Assembly (NCBI GenBank): GCA_035507155.1
Contig: DATJOK010000124.1
Span: forward strand, 1 to 64,000
DNA length: 64,000 bases
Reading direction: 5' to 3'
DNA from: DASZHJ01 sp035507155
GTDB taxonomy: Bacteria > Pseudomonadota > Alphaproteobacteria > ATCC43930 > CGMCC-115725
In this document: piece after piece, positions 50,572 to 62,610 of the stretch
Layout of the letters: the number at the start of each line of letters is the position of its first letter
How positions within the stretch are numbered: the stretch's first letter is position 1
The notes under the pieces: model-generated
The model's input: the letters and a program-made list of their open reading frames with translations, nothing else
What the model was told of the DNA's origin: nothing
Databases searched by the model: none
Program-made: the position numbers and the translations under genes

Positions 50572-52035
50572 ATGAGGGATGATGCCGGTACCAGCGATGT
50601 CGTGGTCGTCGGCTGCGGCATCGCCGGCCTGTCGGCCAGCGTATCGGCGCTGCAGGCGGGCGCCAGCGTCACCATCCTGGAGCGGGCACCCAAGGAGGAG
50701 CGCGGCGGCAATACGCGCTGGACGGAATCCCTGCTGCGGATGAAGAGCGAAAGCGCGGTGTCGGACGATTTCGAGGCGCATTTCATGGCGAATGCCGGGC
50801 ACCACCTCGATCCCGGCCTCGTCAACGAGACCGCGCGCGATTATTCCGAATGGCCCGCGATCGTGAAGACGCTGGGCTTCACCGATCCCGAGCTCATCGC
50901 GAGCTTCGCCGCCGCCGCCGGTCCGACCATCGGCTGGCTCAAGGGTTTCGGAGTCCGCTTCGATTTCCTGCCGACCTACTTCATCACCAGCGCCTCGCCG
51001 CGCATGGCGCCGGTCGGCGGCGGCCTCGCGCTGGTGGAGGCGCTTGCCGGCTACGCCGAGACCCATGGCGCCAGCATCCGCTACGAGACCACCGCGCGCG
51101 CGCTGCTGCGCGACGAGGACGGGACGATCCGCGGCATCCGCGCGGTCGATCGCTCAGGCCAGGGCCTCCGCTTCCGCGCCCGGAGCGTCGTCCTCGCCTC
51201 GGGCGGTTTCGAAGGCAATCCGGAGATGCTCGCGCGCTATCTCGGTCCGCGCGCCCGCTACATCCGGCCGGTGGCGCGCGGCGGCTATTACAACAAGGGC
51301 GAAGGCATCCGCATGGCGCTCGGCGCCGGCGCGGCGCCCTGCGGCGACTACGGTGCCTTCCACGCCGAGCCGATCGATCCGCGTTCCGGCGAAACGGAGC
51401 CGGTGGTGATGGTGTTCAACTACGGCATCCTGGTGAACCGGCACGGCCACCGCTTCGTCGACGAGGCGCCGAAGACGGTGGATGCCACCTATGAGGCGAT
51501 CACCCGCGTGATCTGGGAACAGCCTGATGGCATCGCCTACGCGATCCTCGACAGCCAGGTGGAGGACGTGCCGAACTGGCGGAAGTCGGTGCGCACCGAT
51601 CAGCCGCCGATCGCCGCGGAGACGGTCGAGGCGCTGGCGGAGAAGCTTGGCATCGATCCCGGCGCGCTCGCCGTCACCGTCGCCGGCTACAATCGTGCAC
51701 CGCGCACGACCGCTTCGTTCAAGCCGCTGGAACTCGACGGCCTCGCCACCCGCAAGCTGGAGCCGCGGAAGTCGAACTGGGCGCGGCCGATCGACAAGCC
51801 GCCCTACCTCGCCTACCCCATCACCTGCGCCAATTGCTTCACCTTCGGCGGCGTCAAGGTGAGCACCGACGCCGAGGTGCTCGATCTCGATGGCGTGCCG
51901 ATCCCCGGTCTTTACGCCGCCGGCGAGGTGATCGGCCTCTACTACGGCACCTATACCGGCGCCACCTCGGTGCTGCGCGGCGCCGTCTTCGGCCGCAAGG
52001 CCGGGCTCCACGCCGCGGCGCGGCGCAACCGCTGA
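50572..52035 (+). CDS. FAD-dependent dehydrogenase, fumarate reductase/TcuA-like
   Basis: A 487-residue flavoprotein. The dinucleotide motif VVVVGCGIAGLSAS is at about residues 10-23, VVLASGGFEGNPEM in the middle, and the C-terminal FAD-closing segment is LYAAGEVIGLYYGTYTGATS. It belongs to the fumarate reductase/succinate dehydrogenase-flavoprotein family that includes tricarballylate dehydrogenase TcuA and ketosteroid dehydrogenases. GAGGAG lies before ATG 50572. No TcuB-like partner is adjacent. Confidence 0.82.
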   Translation: MRDDAGTSDVVVVGCGIAGLSASVSALQAGASVTILERAPKEERGGNTRWTESLLRMKSESAVSDDFEAHFMANAGHHLDPGLVNETARDYSEWPAIVKTLGFTDPELIASFAAAAGPTIGWLKGFGVRFDFLPTYFITSASPRMAPVGGGLALVEALAGYAETHGASIRYETTARALLRDEDGTIRGIRAVDRSGQGLRFRARSVVLASGGFEGNPEMLARYLGPRARYIRPVARGGYYNKGEGIRMALGAGAAPCGDYGAFHAEPIDPRSGETEPVVMVFNYGILVNRHGHRFVDEAPKTVDATYEAITRVIWEQPDGIAYAILDSQVEDVPNWRKSVRTDQPPIAAETVEALAEKLGIDPGALAVTVAGYNRAPRTTASFKPLELDGLATRKLEPRKSNWARPIDKPPYLAYPITCANCFTFGGVKVSTDAEVLDLDGVPIPGLYAAGEVIGLYYGTYTGATSVLRGAVFGRKAGLHAAARRNR

Positions 52036-52039
52036 GCTT

Positions 52040-52528
52040 CTACGGGGCGGTCTTGAGAGTGATCGCAGCGATGCCGGCGGCGACGTTCAGCCCCTGGTTG
52101 CCTTCGACGCTCAGCGGCTGCAGCGCGATCTGCTGGTTGGAGCCGCCGATCAGCACGTTGGCGCCGAGGCCGACCGCGATCGAGGCGCCGGCGGTGACGC
52201 CGCCGTAGTCGCCGGCGAGCGCGCCCGGAGCCACGTTGGCGGTCGGCGCGAACACCGCCCAGACGATCACCGCGCTCTGCTGGTAGCCGATATCGATGCC
52301 CCACTTGGAGATCGTGCCGGCATAGCGCTCGACTTTGGCGCCGGTGCCGCCCGGCGAATAGGTGCAGTTGAGCTCGCGGGACGAGCCGAAGACGAAGCCC
52401 CAGCCGCTGGAGACGTTGCAGGTGAGGATACCGACCTTGACGCCGCCCTCGGCACGGGAGGCCGCGGGCATGGCCAGCACGCCGACGAGCGCGGCAAGGA
52501 TCAGGGCAGAACGGAACTTCCTCGGCAT
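52040..52528 (-). CDS. DUF992 secreted protein
   Basis: A 162-residue protein with a signal peptide (LILAALVGVLAMPAASRA) and the DUF992 pattern: VGILTCNVSSGWGFVFGSSRELNC, then YAGTISKWGIDIGYQ, VWAVFAP and Gly/Ala strands. Two Cys residues near the N-terminus could pair. These periplasmic or secreted beta proteins are nearly restricted to alphaproteobacteria and have no known function. AGGAG precedes the ATG. Confidence 0.85.
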   Translation of the reverse strand: MPRKFRSALILAALVGVLAMPAASRAEGGVKVGILTCNVSSGWGFVFGSSRELNCTYSPGGTGAKVERYAGTISKWGIDIGYQQSAVIVWAVFAPTANVAPGALAGDYGGVTAGASIAVGLGANVLIGGSNQQIALQPLSVEGNQGLNVAAGIAAITLKTAP

Positions 52529-52668
52529 GGTGGCTCTCCTGGGGGCGCGACAGGTTCGGGGACCCGGCGCCTGATGCCGCGCCGGACAGTGGCGCTCCGG
52601 ATCCGGGCGCCGCTGTCTCAGAAATGTATTGCTGGCGGCGGTCGACAACCCCCCGCGCCGCTTCCCGC

Positions 52669-53769
52669 TCAGGCGGGCGGCGGCTTGCGCCAGGGGAAGC
52701 CCGCGGGGTAGCGCTCGCGCATCAGGGCGTTGCCGCGCAGGAAGAAATCCGCGACCACCGAGCCCGGCCCGCTGGCGGCCGTGTAGTTGACGGTGTAGGC
52801 GCCGTTGGTATCGAAGCGCGGCCGCGTCTTGAGGAGGTGCTGGCACAACGCCGCGTCAGGCGAGAAGAGATCGCGGGAGCGCCGATGGAAGCGCGGGCTG
52901 AACTCGATCGCGATGTCCCGTCGCAACAGGTAGCAGTTCATGTCGACGAAATGGGTGGCGGGATCCCGCCAGAGCGGCCATTTCCCGAGGCTCTCGCAAT
53001 CGTCCTTGGCGACCTCGCGTCCCTCGGCGTCGACGATCGTCCGGAGCGCGTAGGCCCATTCGAGCCCGCCCGTTTCGATCAGCCGCATCAGGCTTTCGAT
53101 GTGATCGGGCTCGAACCAGTTGTCCTCGTCGAGAAAGGCGACATAGCGGCCGGACGCCAGGTAGACGGCGGCACCGTAAATCCGATGCCCCTTGAAGCCG
53201 CCGGCGCCGGTGTTGAACGGAAGCGCGATCAGATAGCAGGGATGGCGCGGCGCTGCCGGCATCGCCGCCCGGACCCGCGCCTCGCCGTCCGGTCCGTCGA
53301 TGACGATGAGGTGATCGAGCCGCGAATAGGTCTGCGCCTGGACGCTCTCGATCGCGCGGACGAGCGCGCGGGAGCCGATCGTCGGGGTGACGACCGTCAC
53401 GGAATAGCGCTGCTCGAAACGTCCGCGGCGCGCGAGCGCGGCGCCGAGATCCACCTGGGCCGGCTCGTGGATGAGGCGCAGCTCGATGGCGCGGTCGAGC
53501 GCGTCGATCGCCTCCTCGACGGCGCCGAGCTCCAGCAGCGCGACGCCGACAAAGTGATGGTACTCGACCGACCGCGGCGCGAGAGCCGCGGCCCTGCGTC
53601 CATGCTCGAGCATCGCCTGGAAATCGCCGCCGCGCCGGCCGATCTCCGCCAAGAGGCCATGGCCCTCGGCGCTCTCCTGCTGCAGGAGCACCGCCCGGCA
53701 GATCTCCGCCGCCTTGGCGAGCTCGCCCCGCTCCACCAGCGCGATCGCATCGAGGAGCGTCGCCACCAC
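52669..53769 (-). CDS. TPR-glycosyltransferase family 2 protein
   Basis: A 366-residue protein. The first 110 residues are helical TPR-like repeats (AKAAEICRAVLLQQ, AIDALDRAIELRL). A GT-A glycosyltransferase domain follows, with VTVVTPTIGSRALVRAIESV and the metal-binding DxD variant in VAFLDEDNWFEPDH. It probably transfers a sugar onto an envelope glycan or protein. The GTG start lies one base after the acetyltransferase stop, so the two are coupled. Confidence 0.82.
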   Translation of the reverse strand: MVATLLDAIALVERGELAKAAEICRAVLLQQESAEGHGLLAEIGRRGGDFQAMLEHGRRAAALAPRSVEYHHFVGVALLELGAVEEAIDALDRAIELRLIHEPAQVDLGAALARRGRFEQRYSVTVVTPTIGSRALVRAIESVQAQTYSRLDHLIVIDGPDGEARVRAAMPAAPRHPCYLIALPFNTGAGGFKGHRIYGAAVYLASGRYVAFLDEDNWFEPDHIESLMRLIETGGLEWAYALRTIVDAEGREVAKDDCESLGKWPLWRDPATHFVDMNCYLLRRDIAIEFSPRFHRRSRDLFSPDAALCQHLLKTRPRFDTNGAYTVNYTAASGPGSVVADFFLRGNALMRERYPAGFPWRKPPPA

Positions 53770-53770
53770 G

Positions 53771-54331
53771 TCAGCCCGTGGCCGTCGCGGAGGGCGCCGC
53801 AGGAGATTGCGGCCTCCGCGGCCGCAGGATTGCCATCGCGACCACATCGACCCAGCTGCCGTCGATATAGGCGGCGCGTCTCAGCAGGCCCTCCTTCTTG
53901 AAGCCCGCCTTGGCATAGCTGCGCTGCGCCCGCTCATTGTGCCGGAACACATGCAGCCACACGCGCTCCAGGTTGAGATGCCGCCAGCAGAAATCGAGGG
54001 TGAGGCCGATCGCCTCGGTTCCGAGACCCTGGTTGCGGTTCTTCTCCTCGCCGATGCGCAGGCCGATCTCCGCCGAGCGGTGCACCGCGTTGATGTTGGA
54101 GAGCGTCACGTAGCCGATGATAGCGGGCGTGCCCGTTCGGCGCAGCGCAAACAGGATCTTGGAGAGATCCCGGCCGACAGTCTCGAACCAGGCGTTATGG
54201 CTCGCCCAGTCGACCGGCCGATAGGCGGCGTCGAGGCGCATCGCCTCGACGTCGTTGAACCATTGGAAGAGCGGCAGGATGTCGGTCGCCATCAGCGGTC
54301 CGATCATCACCCGCGCGCCACCGGCCTGCAT
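53771..54331 (-). CDS. GNAT acetyltransferase (RimJ/PseH-like)
   Basis: A 186-residue N-acetyltransferase. The acetyl-CoA site reads IGEEKNRNQGLGTEAI, and the C-terminal VFRHNERAQRSYAKAGFKKEG is typical of PseH/RimJ-like enzymes. With the following glycosyltransferase it may acetylate an amino sugar used for surface decoration. The start may be ATG 54331 or ATG 54307. Confidence 0.85.
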   Translation of the reverse strand: MQAGGARVMIGPLMATDILPLFQWFNDVEAMRLDAAYRPVDWASHNAWFETVGRDLSKILFALRRTGTPAIIGYVTLSNINAVHRSAEIGLRIGEEKNRNQGLGTEAIGLTLDFCWRHLNLERVWLHVFRHNERAQRSYAKAGFKKEGLLRRAAYIDGSWVDVVAMAILRPRRPQSPAAPSATATG

Positions 54332-54399
54332 CCCCGAAAATCCCCGCCTGACCCTTTCGGGAATCCTAGGCTTGCTCTGCCGGAGGTCATCCCCGGCGC

Positions 54400-55131
54400 T
54401 CACGGCTGCCAATCGGAATAGCGGATGTCGTGGCGCATGATCTTCCACAATTCGCCGGACTCCTTGAGCTCCCGCACGCCCTCGACGAGATAGCGCCGGG
54501 TCGCGGCGGAATCCCGGTCGGCCGGGACGAGAGCACGGATCGGGTAGATCTTGTACAAGGCGCGGTGAATTTCCTTGTACTTGGGGTCGCTCAGGAGGGG
54601 ATCGACGACATCCGCGGCAACGATCATGGCGTCGGTGCGCCCGAGCAGCACCTTCTCCAGGCTGCAGGTGACGCAATAGGTCGCCTTCACCGGGAAGGGA
54701 AAGAAGGATTCATGGTCCGGCTCTGCCTCGACATTCTTTGCGGTCGCCACCGTCTTGGCATCGTAGGGGGCGAGCTTGCGGGAATAGATGATGAACTGCG
54801 AGTGGCCGAAGTCGACCTCCTTCACATAGAGCAGTCCTGGCGGCGGCTGGGAATCATCGTCCTGAATGAACGGTAGGTGGAAGTCCGCGAGGCCGGCGGC
54901 GGTGTCCTTCAGAGAGCGGGCGAAGGGGCGGAGGACGATCCTGGTCGAGGAGTGGGTGACGCGATCGAGAGCATGGATGAGATCGACGAGGGCGAGATGG
55001 CCGGGTGCCACGCCGGGCTCCGACGAGAACGGCGATTCGGCCACCGACGCCACGCGGTCTGCGGCCTCTGCCGGCGCTGCCGCCAGCATGCCGGCGGCGA
55101 GCCCCCAAGCGATGATCCTGAGCCGCGTCAT
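54400..55131 (-). CDS. Periplasmic solute-binding protein (SBP_bac_3-like)
   Basis: A 243-residue protein with a signal peptide (IIAWGLAAGMLAAAPAEAA) and the two-lobe fold of extracellular solute-binding proteins. It has an N-terminal ligand strand followed by FHLPFIQDD and GRTDAMIVAADVVDPLL. A Cys-x-x-Cys (TYCVTCS) near residue 160 is unusual. No ABC transporter genes are adjacent, so it may be a sensor or stand-alone binder. Confidence 0.65.
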   Translation of the reverse strand: MTRLRIIAWGLAAGMLAAAPAEAADRVASVAESPFSSEPGVAPGHLALVDLIHALDRVTHSSTRIVLRPFARSLKDTAAGLADFHLPFIQDDDSQPPPGLLYVKEVDFGHSQFIIYSRKLAPYDAKTVATAKNVEAEPDHESFFPFPVKATYCVTCSLEKVLLGRTDAMIVAADVVDPLLSDPKYKEIHRALYKIYPIRALVPADRDSAATRRYLVEGVRELKESGELWKIMRHDIRYSDWQP

Positions 55132-55265
55132 GGAACGGCCTCGGTTCCGGCTCCTCCGCCCTGGCGGCGATCGCCAGGCCCACGAACGCCGCTTGCGTAC
55201 CTCGTACGCGCGCGCCTGCGATGGCGAGAGCCTCCTGCCGGTAGCTCTCTCGGCGGCCAAGCTTC

Positions 55266-55760
55266 CTAGAACGGGATCTCGTCGTCGAGATCGGGCGGCG
55301 CCCCGCCACCGGAGCGACGTCCGCCACCGCCACCGCTGCCGCCTCCTCCCATGCTCCCCCCGCCGCCCATGTCGGGCTCGCCGCCGAAGTCAGAGCCGCC
55401 GCCGCCTCGCCCGCCGTCGAGCATCGTGAGCTCGCCGCGGAAGCGCTGCAGGACGACCTCGGTGCTGTAGCGCTCCTGGCCTTCCTTGTCGGTCCACTTG
55501 CGGGTCTGCAGCGCGCCTTCGAGATAAAGCTTGGAGCCCTTGCGGACGTATTTCTCGATCACGTCGACCAGGCGCTCGTTGAAGACGACCACCCGGTGCC
55601 ACTCCGTGCGCTCCTTGCGCTCGCCGCTGTTCTTGTCGCGCCAGGTCTCGGAAGTCGCAAGCGACAGGTTCGCCACCTTGGTTCCGTCCTGGGTGGTGCG
55701 GATCTCCGGGTCGCGGCCCAGATTGCCCACCAGGATCACCTTGTTCACGCTGCCTGCCAT
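55266..55760 (-). CDS. ssb: Single-stranded DNA-binding protein
   Basis: A 164-residue protein. The OB-fold (residues 1-110) has VNKVILVGNLGRDPEIR and WHRVVVFNERL; a Gly-rich linker follows; the acidic tip is DLDDEIPF, the partner-protein binding tail. Start at ATG 55760. Divergent from uvrA, as in most alphaproteobacteria. No GTTC-type LexA box was found between them. Confidence 0.97.
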   Translation of the reverse strand: MAGSVNKVILVGNLGRDPEIRTTQDGTKVANLSLATSETWRDKNSGERKERTEWHRVVVFNERLVDVIEKYVRKGSKLYLEGALQTRKWTDKEGQERYSTEVVLQRFRGELTMLDGGRGGGGSDFGGEPDMGGGGSMGGGGSGGGGGRRSGGGAPPDLDDEIPF

Positions 55761-55982
55761 TCTCGTGCTCCTCCGCCCTCGCCGGCTTATCCACAGCCCG
55801 GAAATCCGGTGCGCCGACCATAGCACGAAGGCGAAGTCCGGAGTCAGGGGGGCTGGCGCCGGGCGGGGCTTTGCCGCCGGTGGTCGGCACCCCATCTAAC
55901 GGTAGAGCCTGCCATGCCGGAGTCGCTTTTGTCCGGCCCCGGGGGCTATAGTTTTGCCAATAACCATCCCCCAGCCGGTGAC

Positions 55983-58835
<2,853 letters not shown>

Positions 58836-58837
58836 CG

Positions 58838-60187
58838 ATGGCGGAGTCCATCCACATCATCGGCGGCGGTCTTGCCGGCAGCGAGGCGGCCTGGCAGGTG
58901 GCGGAGGCCGGCGTGCCTGTCGTGCTGCACGAGATGCGGCCGGTGCGCGGCACCGAGGCGCATGTCACCGGCGGACTCGCCGAGCTCGTCTGCTCGAATT
59001 CGCTGCGCTCCGATGACCCGCTCAACAACGCCGTGGGATTGCTGCACGAGGAGATGCGGCGCGCAGGCTCGCTGATCCTCGGCGCGGCGGACCGGCACAA
59101 GGTGCCGGCGGGCGGCGCGCTGGCGGTCGATCGCGAGGGCTTCTCCGGCGCCGTCGAGGCGGCGCTCGCGGCGCATCCGCTGGTGACGATCTCGCGGGAG
59201 GAGATCGCGGGACTGCCGCCCGCGGAGTGGCATAGCGTCATCATCGCCACTGGCCCCCTCACCTCGCCGGCGCTCGCCGCGGCGATCCGCGAGCTCACCG
59301 GCGAGGACGCGCTCGCCTTCTTCGACGCCATCGCGCCGATCGTCTATCGCGAGAGCATCGACATGTCGGTGGCCTGGCTGCAGTCGCGCTACGACCGCGA
59401 CGACACCGCCGACTACGTCAACTGCCCCCTCGACAAGGAGCAGTATCTCGCCTTCGTCGCGGCGCTGCTCGCGGGCGAGACCGGCGACTTCAAGGAGTGG
59501 GAGAAGAGCACGCCCTATTTCGACGGCTGCCTCCCCATCGAGGTGATGGCGGCGCGCGGGATCGACACGCTGCGCTACGGTCCGATGAAGCCGGTGGGGC
59601 TGCGCGACCCGCGCACCGGGCGGCGCGCCTACGCGGTGGTGCAGCTCCGTCAGGACAATGCGCTCGGCACGCTCTACAACATCGTGGGCTTCCAGACCAA
59701 GCTCAGGCACGGCGAGCAGAAGCACGTGTTCCGGATGATCCCCGGCCTCGAGAATGCCGAGTTCGCCCGCCTCGGCGGCCTCCATCGCAATACCTTCCTC
59801 AACAGCCCCAAGCTCCTCGACGGCGCGCTTCGTCTCAAAGCGCAACCGCGGCTGCGCTTTGCCGGCCAGATCACCGGCGTCGAGGGCTATGTGGAGAGCG
59901 CCGCCATCGGTCTCCTCGCCGGCCGTTTCGCCGCCGCCGAGCGCCTGGGCGCGGCCATCGATCCGCCGCCCGCCACCACGGCGCTGGGCGCGCTCCTCGC
60001 GCACATCACCGGCGGCGCCGATGCCGGCACCTTCCAGCCGATGAACGTCAATTTCGGCCTCTTCCCGCCGCTGCCGGAGGGCGCCGTCACCCGCGCCAAC
60101 AAGGGCGAGCGCAAACCCATGATAGCCCGCCGCGCGCTCGCCGATCTCGAGCGCTGGCTCGGGCCCGCCCGCGCCGCGGCGGAATAG
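58838..60187 (+). CDS. trmFO: Folate-dependent tRNA uridine-54 methyltransferase TrmFO
   Basis: A 449-residue FAD enzyme. The N-terminal FAD motif is IIGGGLAGSEAAW, followed by HEMRPVRGTEAH, the SNSLRSDD block, VNCPLDKEQY, and FRMIPGLENAEFARLGG. It uses methylenetetrahydrofolate to make ribothymidine at tRNA position 54. It starts two bases after uvrA and is co-transcribed with it. Confidence 0.96.
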   Translation: MAESIHIIGGGLAGSEAAWQVAEAGVPVVLHEMRPVRGTEAHVTGGLAELVCSNSLRSDDPLNNAVGLLHEEMRRAGSLILGAADRHKVPAGGALAVDREGFSGAVEAALAAHPLVTISREEIAGLPPAEWHSVIIATGPLTSPALAAAIRELTGEDALAFFDAIAPIVYRESIDMSVAWLQSRYDRDDTADYVNCPLDKEQYLAFVAALLAGETGDFKEWEKSTPYFDGCLPIEVMAARGIDTLRYGPMKPVGLRDPRTGRRAYAVVQLRQDNALGTLYNIVGFQTKLRHGEQKHVFRMIPGLENAEFARLGGLHRNTFLNSPKLLDGALRLKAQPRLRFAGQITGVEGYVESAAIGLLAGRFAAAERLGAAIDPPPATTALGALLAHITGGADAGTFQPMNVNFGLFPPLPEGAVTRANKGERKPMIARRALADLERWLGPARAAAE

Positions 60188-60193
60188 TCGCGC

Positions 60194-61039
60194 TCAATCC
60201 CGCTCGCAGGTCTCCGCGCTGTCGCTCTCGCCGGGCGGCGACACTTTCGCCAGCCGCCTGATGTCGCGGGCATAGGGGCTCTTCGCCAACTCGCGGCGGA
60301 AGTCGCGCAGGAACCGCGCCTTCCCCTCCGCCTTCGGCGGCCAGGCGGCGTCCAGCAGCGTCTCCGCCTGCGCCGGGTTCCCGGTGTAGACGAGATCGAG
60401 CATCAGCGTCGGGAGCTGCGGCTCATAGGCTTCGATCTCCCCCGACGGCTTGATGCGCCAGCGCTCGCTGCCGCGGATCTTCGCGGCGAGCTGATTGAGG
60501 AGGGTGCCCGGCAGCGCGCCGCGCCGCATGCGCTCGGCTGCGAGGCGCCAGCGGCTCTTCTGGTAGGCGAGCACGACGCGGCAGGCGGGCGACGACGCGG
60601 CGTCGACTTTCCAGCCGGCAAAGGTCCAGTCGCGGGCGATGTAGTACCAGAGGCCGCCGGTCCGCTCGAACTTGCCCTCGCTCTTGCCGCCCGGCAAAGG
60701 CGCCGCCAGCCGGAGCTGCGGGCCGAGGCCGAACAGCAGCATCTCGAAGCAGCAGTCGCCGCCGTTGCTGTAGGCGCTCACCGCCAGCATCGGCTCGCGG
60801 CTGCCGGTGAGATCGGCGCCGATCGGAGCGCCGTCGGCGAAGCCGTAGGTGCGGTCGCTGCCGCGATAGACCACCCTGCCGTTGAGCAGGATCTCCAGCC
60901 GCCCCGGCCAGATGCCGTCGCTCGGCTCGCTGATTCGTACATCGTAGGGTCCGAAGCGCTGCTCCTGCATCGCGGCCGCGGCGCCGGCGGCTGAGATCAG
61001 CGCCAGCGCGATAAGCAGTGTCGGCAGATGCCGTCGCAT
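60194..61039 (-). CDS. Hypothetical secreted protein, 281 aa
   Basis: ATG with AGAGGA upstream; a signal peptide (LLIALALISAAGAAAA) is followed by a beta-rich region (FGPYDVRISEPS, RLEILLNGRVVY) and a helical C-terminus. Four cysteines are present, two of them adjacent (GDCCFEM). No family recognised. It converges on trmFO with six bases between. Confidence 0.6.
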   Translation of the reverse strand: MRRHLPTLLIALALISAAGAAAAMQEQRFGPYDVRISEPSDGIWPGRLEILLNGRVVYRGSDRTYGFADGAPIGADLTGSREPMLAVSAYSNGGDCCFEMLLFGLGPQLRLAAPLPGGKSEGKFERTGGLWYYIARDWTFAGWKVDAASSPACRVVLAYQKSRWRLAAERMRRGALPGTLLNQLAAKIRGSERWRIKPSGEIEAYEPQLPTLMLDLVYTGNPAQAETLLDAAWPPKAEGKARFLRDFRRELAKSPYARDIRRLAKVSPPGESDSAETCERD

Positions 61040-61089
61040 CTCGTCCTCTTGCCGGGTGGCCCATTCAATCCCCGATTCGCCGGGCCGGA

Positions 61090-61950
61090 TCAATAGCGCC
61101 GAATCAACGCCGCCCAGGCAAGCCGCAGCCCGTTGCCGCCGCGCGGCAGGGCGAGCCGCGGATTGAAGACGTCGAAGCCGGCACGTTCGATGGCGCCGAG
61201 ATGGGCGGCCGCAAGCCGTGCCGGCAGAAGCGCCGGGAGTGCCGCCGACGGCATCTCCGCGGCGCGGGCGCGCGCCGCCGCCAGATGCTCGCGCGCGCGG
61301 CCTGCGAGGCGCTTCGCCGCCGCTGCGAGGGCCGGCGAGGGCTTGAGCTCCTGGAGCGCGGCGATGTCGAGCCCGACCTCCTCGGCAAGATCGGCGGGGA
61401 TGTATTGCCGCCGCGCGCGGGCGTGAAAGGGAACCGCTCGCAGCAGCCCCGCGATCGCGAAGGCAATGCCGGCCTCGCGTGCCGCCGTCACCGCCGCCGC
61501 GTCGCGCACCCCCAGCACCTCCAGCGCCAGCACCTGCAGCCGGCCCGAGGTGTCGGCGCAATAGGCCTCCAGCGCCGCGACGGTGGCGGGCGGCTCGGCG
61601 GCGAGATCGAGCTCGCGAGCATCGATCAAGGCCTCGAATTCGCTGCGCGAGAGATCGTAGCGGCGGATCGCCTCGGCGAGCGGCTGCAGCACCTCGTGCT
61701 TTCGGATCGGCCCGCCGCCATAGGCCGCCTCCAGCCCCTCGCGCCACCATTGCAGCCGGATCCGCCCCAGCATCGGCTCGGTGACGCTCTCGCGCGTCTT
61801 CGCCACCTCGTGATTGAAGGCGTAAAGCGCCATCAGCGCGTTGCGCCGGTCGGCGGGCGCGAAGAGCGCCGTCAGATAGCGGTCGCGGTCGTGGCGGCGG
61901 ACCAGGCGCGCAACGTCGGAGAGCGGCGGTTCAACGAGACGGGCGGCCAC
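61090..61950 (-). CDS. Squalene/phytoene synthase homologue, NDUFAF6-like
   Basis: A 286-residue protein of the trans-isoprenyl synthase fold. It has RRNALMALYAFNHEVAKTRE, RIRLQWWREGL, and YCADTSGRLQVL. The Asp-rich metal motifs needed for prenyl transfer are replaced (FNHEVAKTRE instead of DDxxD), as in NDUFAF6, a respiratory complex I assembly factor. It is therefore probably a non-catalytic assembly protein rather than a carotenoid enzyme. No carotenoid genes are nearby. Confidence 0.75.
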   Translation of the reverse strand: MAARLVEPPLSDVARLVRRHDRDRYLTALFAPADRRNALMALYAFNHEVAKTRESVTEPMLGRIRLQWWREGLEAAYGGGPIRKHEVLQPLAEAIRRYDLSRSEFEALIDARELDLAAEPPATVAALEAYCADTSGRLQVLALEVLGVRDAAAVTAAREAGIAFAIAGLLRAVPFHARARRQYIPADLAEEVGLDIAALQELKPSPALAAAAKRLAGRAREHLAAARARAAEMPSAALPALLPARLAAAHLGAIERAGFDVFNPRLALPRGGNGLRLAWAALIRRY

Positions 61951-62007
61951 CGCGCATCATTAGCGCTGCCGCGCGCCGCTGCCAAGGAAGCCGTAGCCGT
62001 CACCCGC

Positions 62008-62610
62008 TCAGGTGCCGACGAAGCTCGCGGAGGTGACGATGCGCTCGAATTCCGGCAGGTACTTGCCGTAGTAGTAGATCGAGGCGCCCTCGAAGACGAT
62101 GAGGTAGAGCTTGCCGTCGCGGACGACGCCGGCGGCGCTCAGCACGCGATCGATGTCGTCGTGCAGCGCATAGTCGATCTCGAAGCGGAATCCGTCGAGG
62201 CCGGCCACCTTCGCCGGCCGCAGGTCGCGGCTCTTGATCACCGCGGTGTTGGCGAGCGTGGCGAGGGTGGCGCTGGTCAGGTCCATGATGTCGTTCGGCG
62301 TCATCGAGCTGCGGAACGCGCCGATCGACTGGGTCTTGTTCTGCCGGACGACGAGCGGCACGCCATCCGGAATGCCGGCGAAGAACGCGACTGCGTCCAG
62401 GCTCTCGCCGTCGACGGTCCAGGTCTCCACCGGCCCGCTCACCGAATAGAAGATGGATTCCGAGCTCGGCTTGTTGACCTTGTTCCAGGCGATGCCGGTC
62501 TCGACGGCGAGCCGGCCCTGCACGACCTGGCGGCTCGGCGACACCAGGCTGTAGTTGGCGCAGGCGGCAAGCGTCAGCGCCGCGGCGACGGTTACGGCAA
62601 GGTGCTTCAT
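62008..62610 (-). CDS. Putative lipoprotein, 200 aa
   Basis: A 200-residue protein with a signal peptide and lipobox LAACANY (Cys at 17). The mature part is beta-rich and ends YYYGKYLPEFERIVTSASFVG. No family recognised. Its ATG overlaps the stop of the metalloprotease gene by one base, so it is the last gene visible in a three-gene unit. Confidence 0.7.
   Translation of the reverse strand: MKHLAVTVAAALTLAACANYSLVSPSRQVVQGRLAVETGIAWNKVNKPSSESIFYSVSGPVETWTVDGESLDAVAFFAGIPDGVPLVVRQNKTQSIGAFRSSMTPNDIMDLTSATLATLANTAVIKSRDLRPAKVAGLDGFRFEIDYALHDDIDRVLSAAGVVRDGKLYLIVFEGASIYYYGKYLPEFERIVTSASFVGT

Noticed and set aside
55761..55982. Search for a LexA box between ssb and uvrA
   Set aside because: No GTTC-N7-GTTC or its reverse is present, so SOS control cannot be claimed from this sequence.
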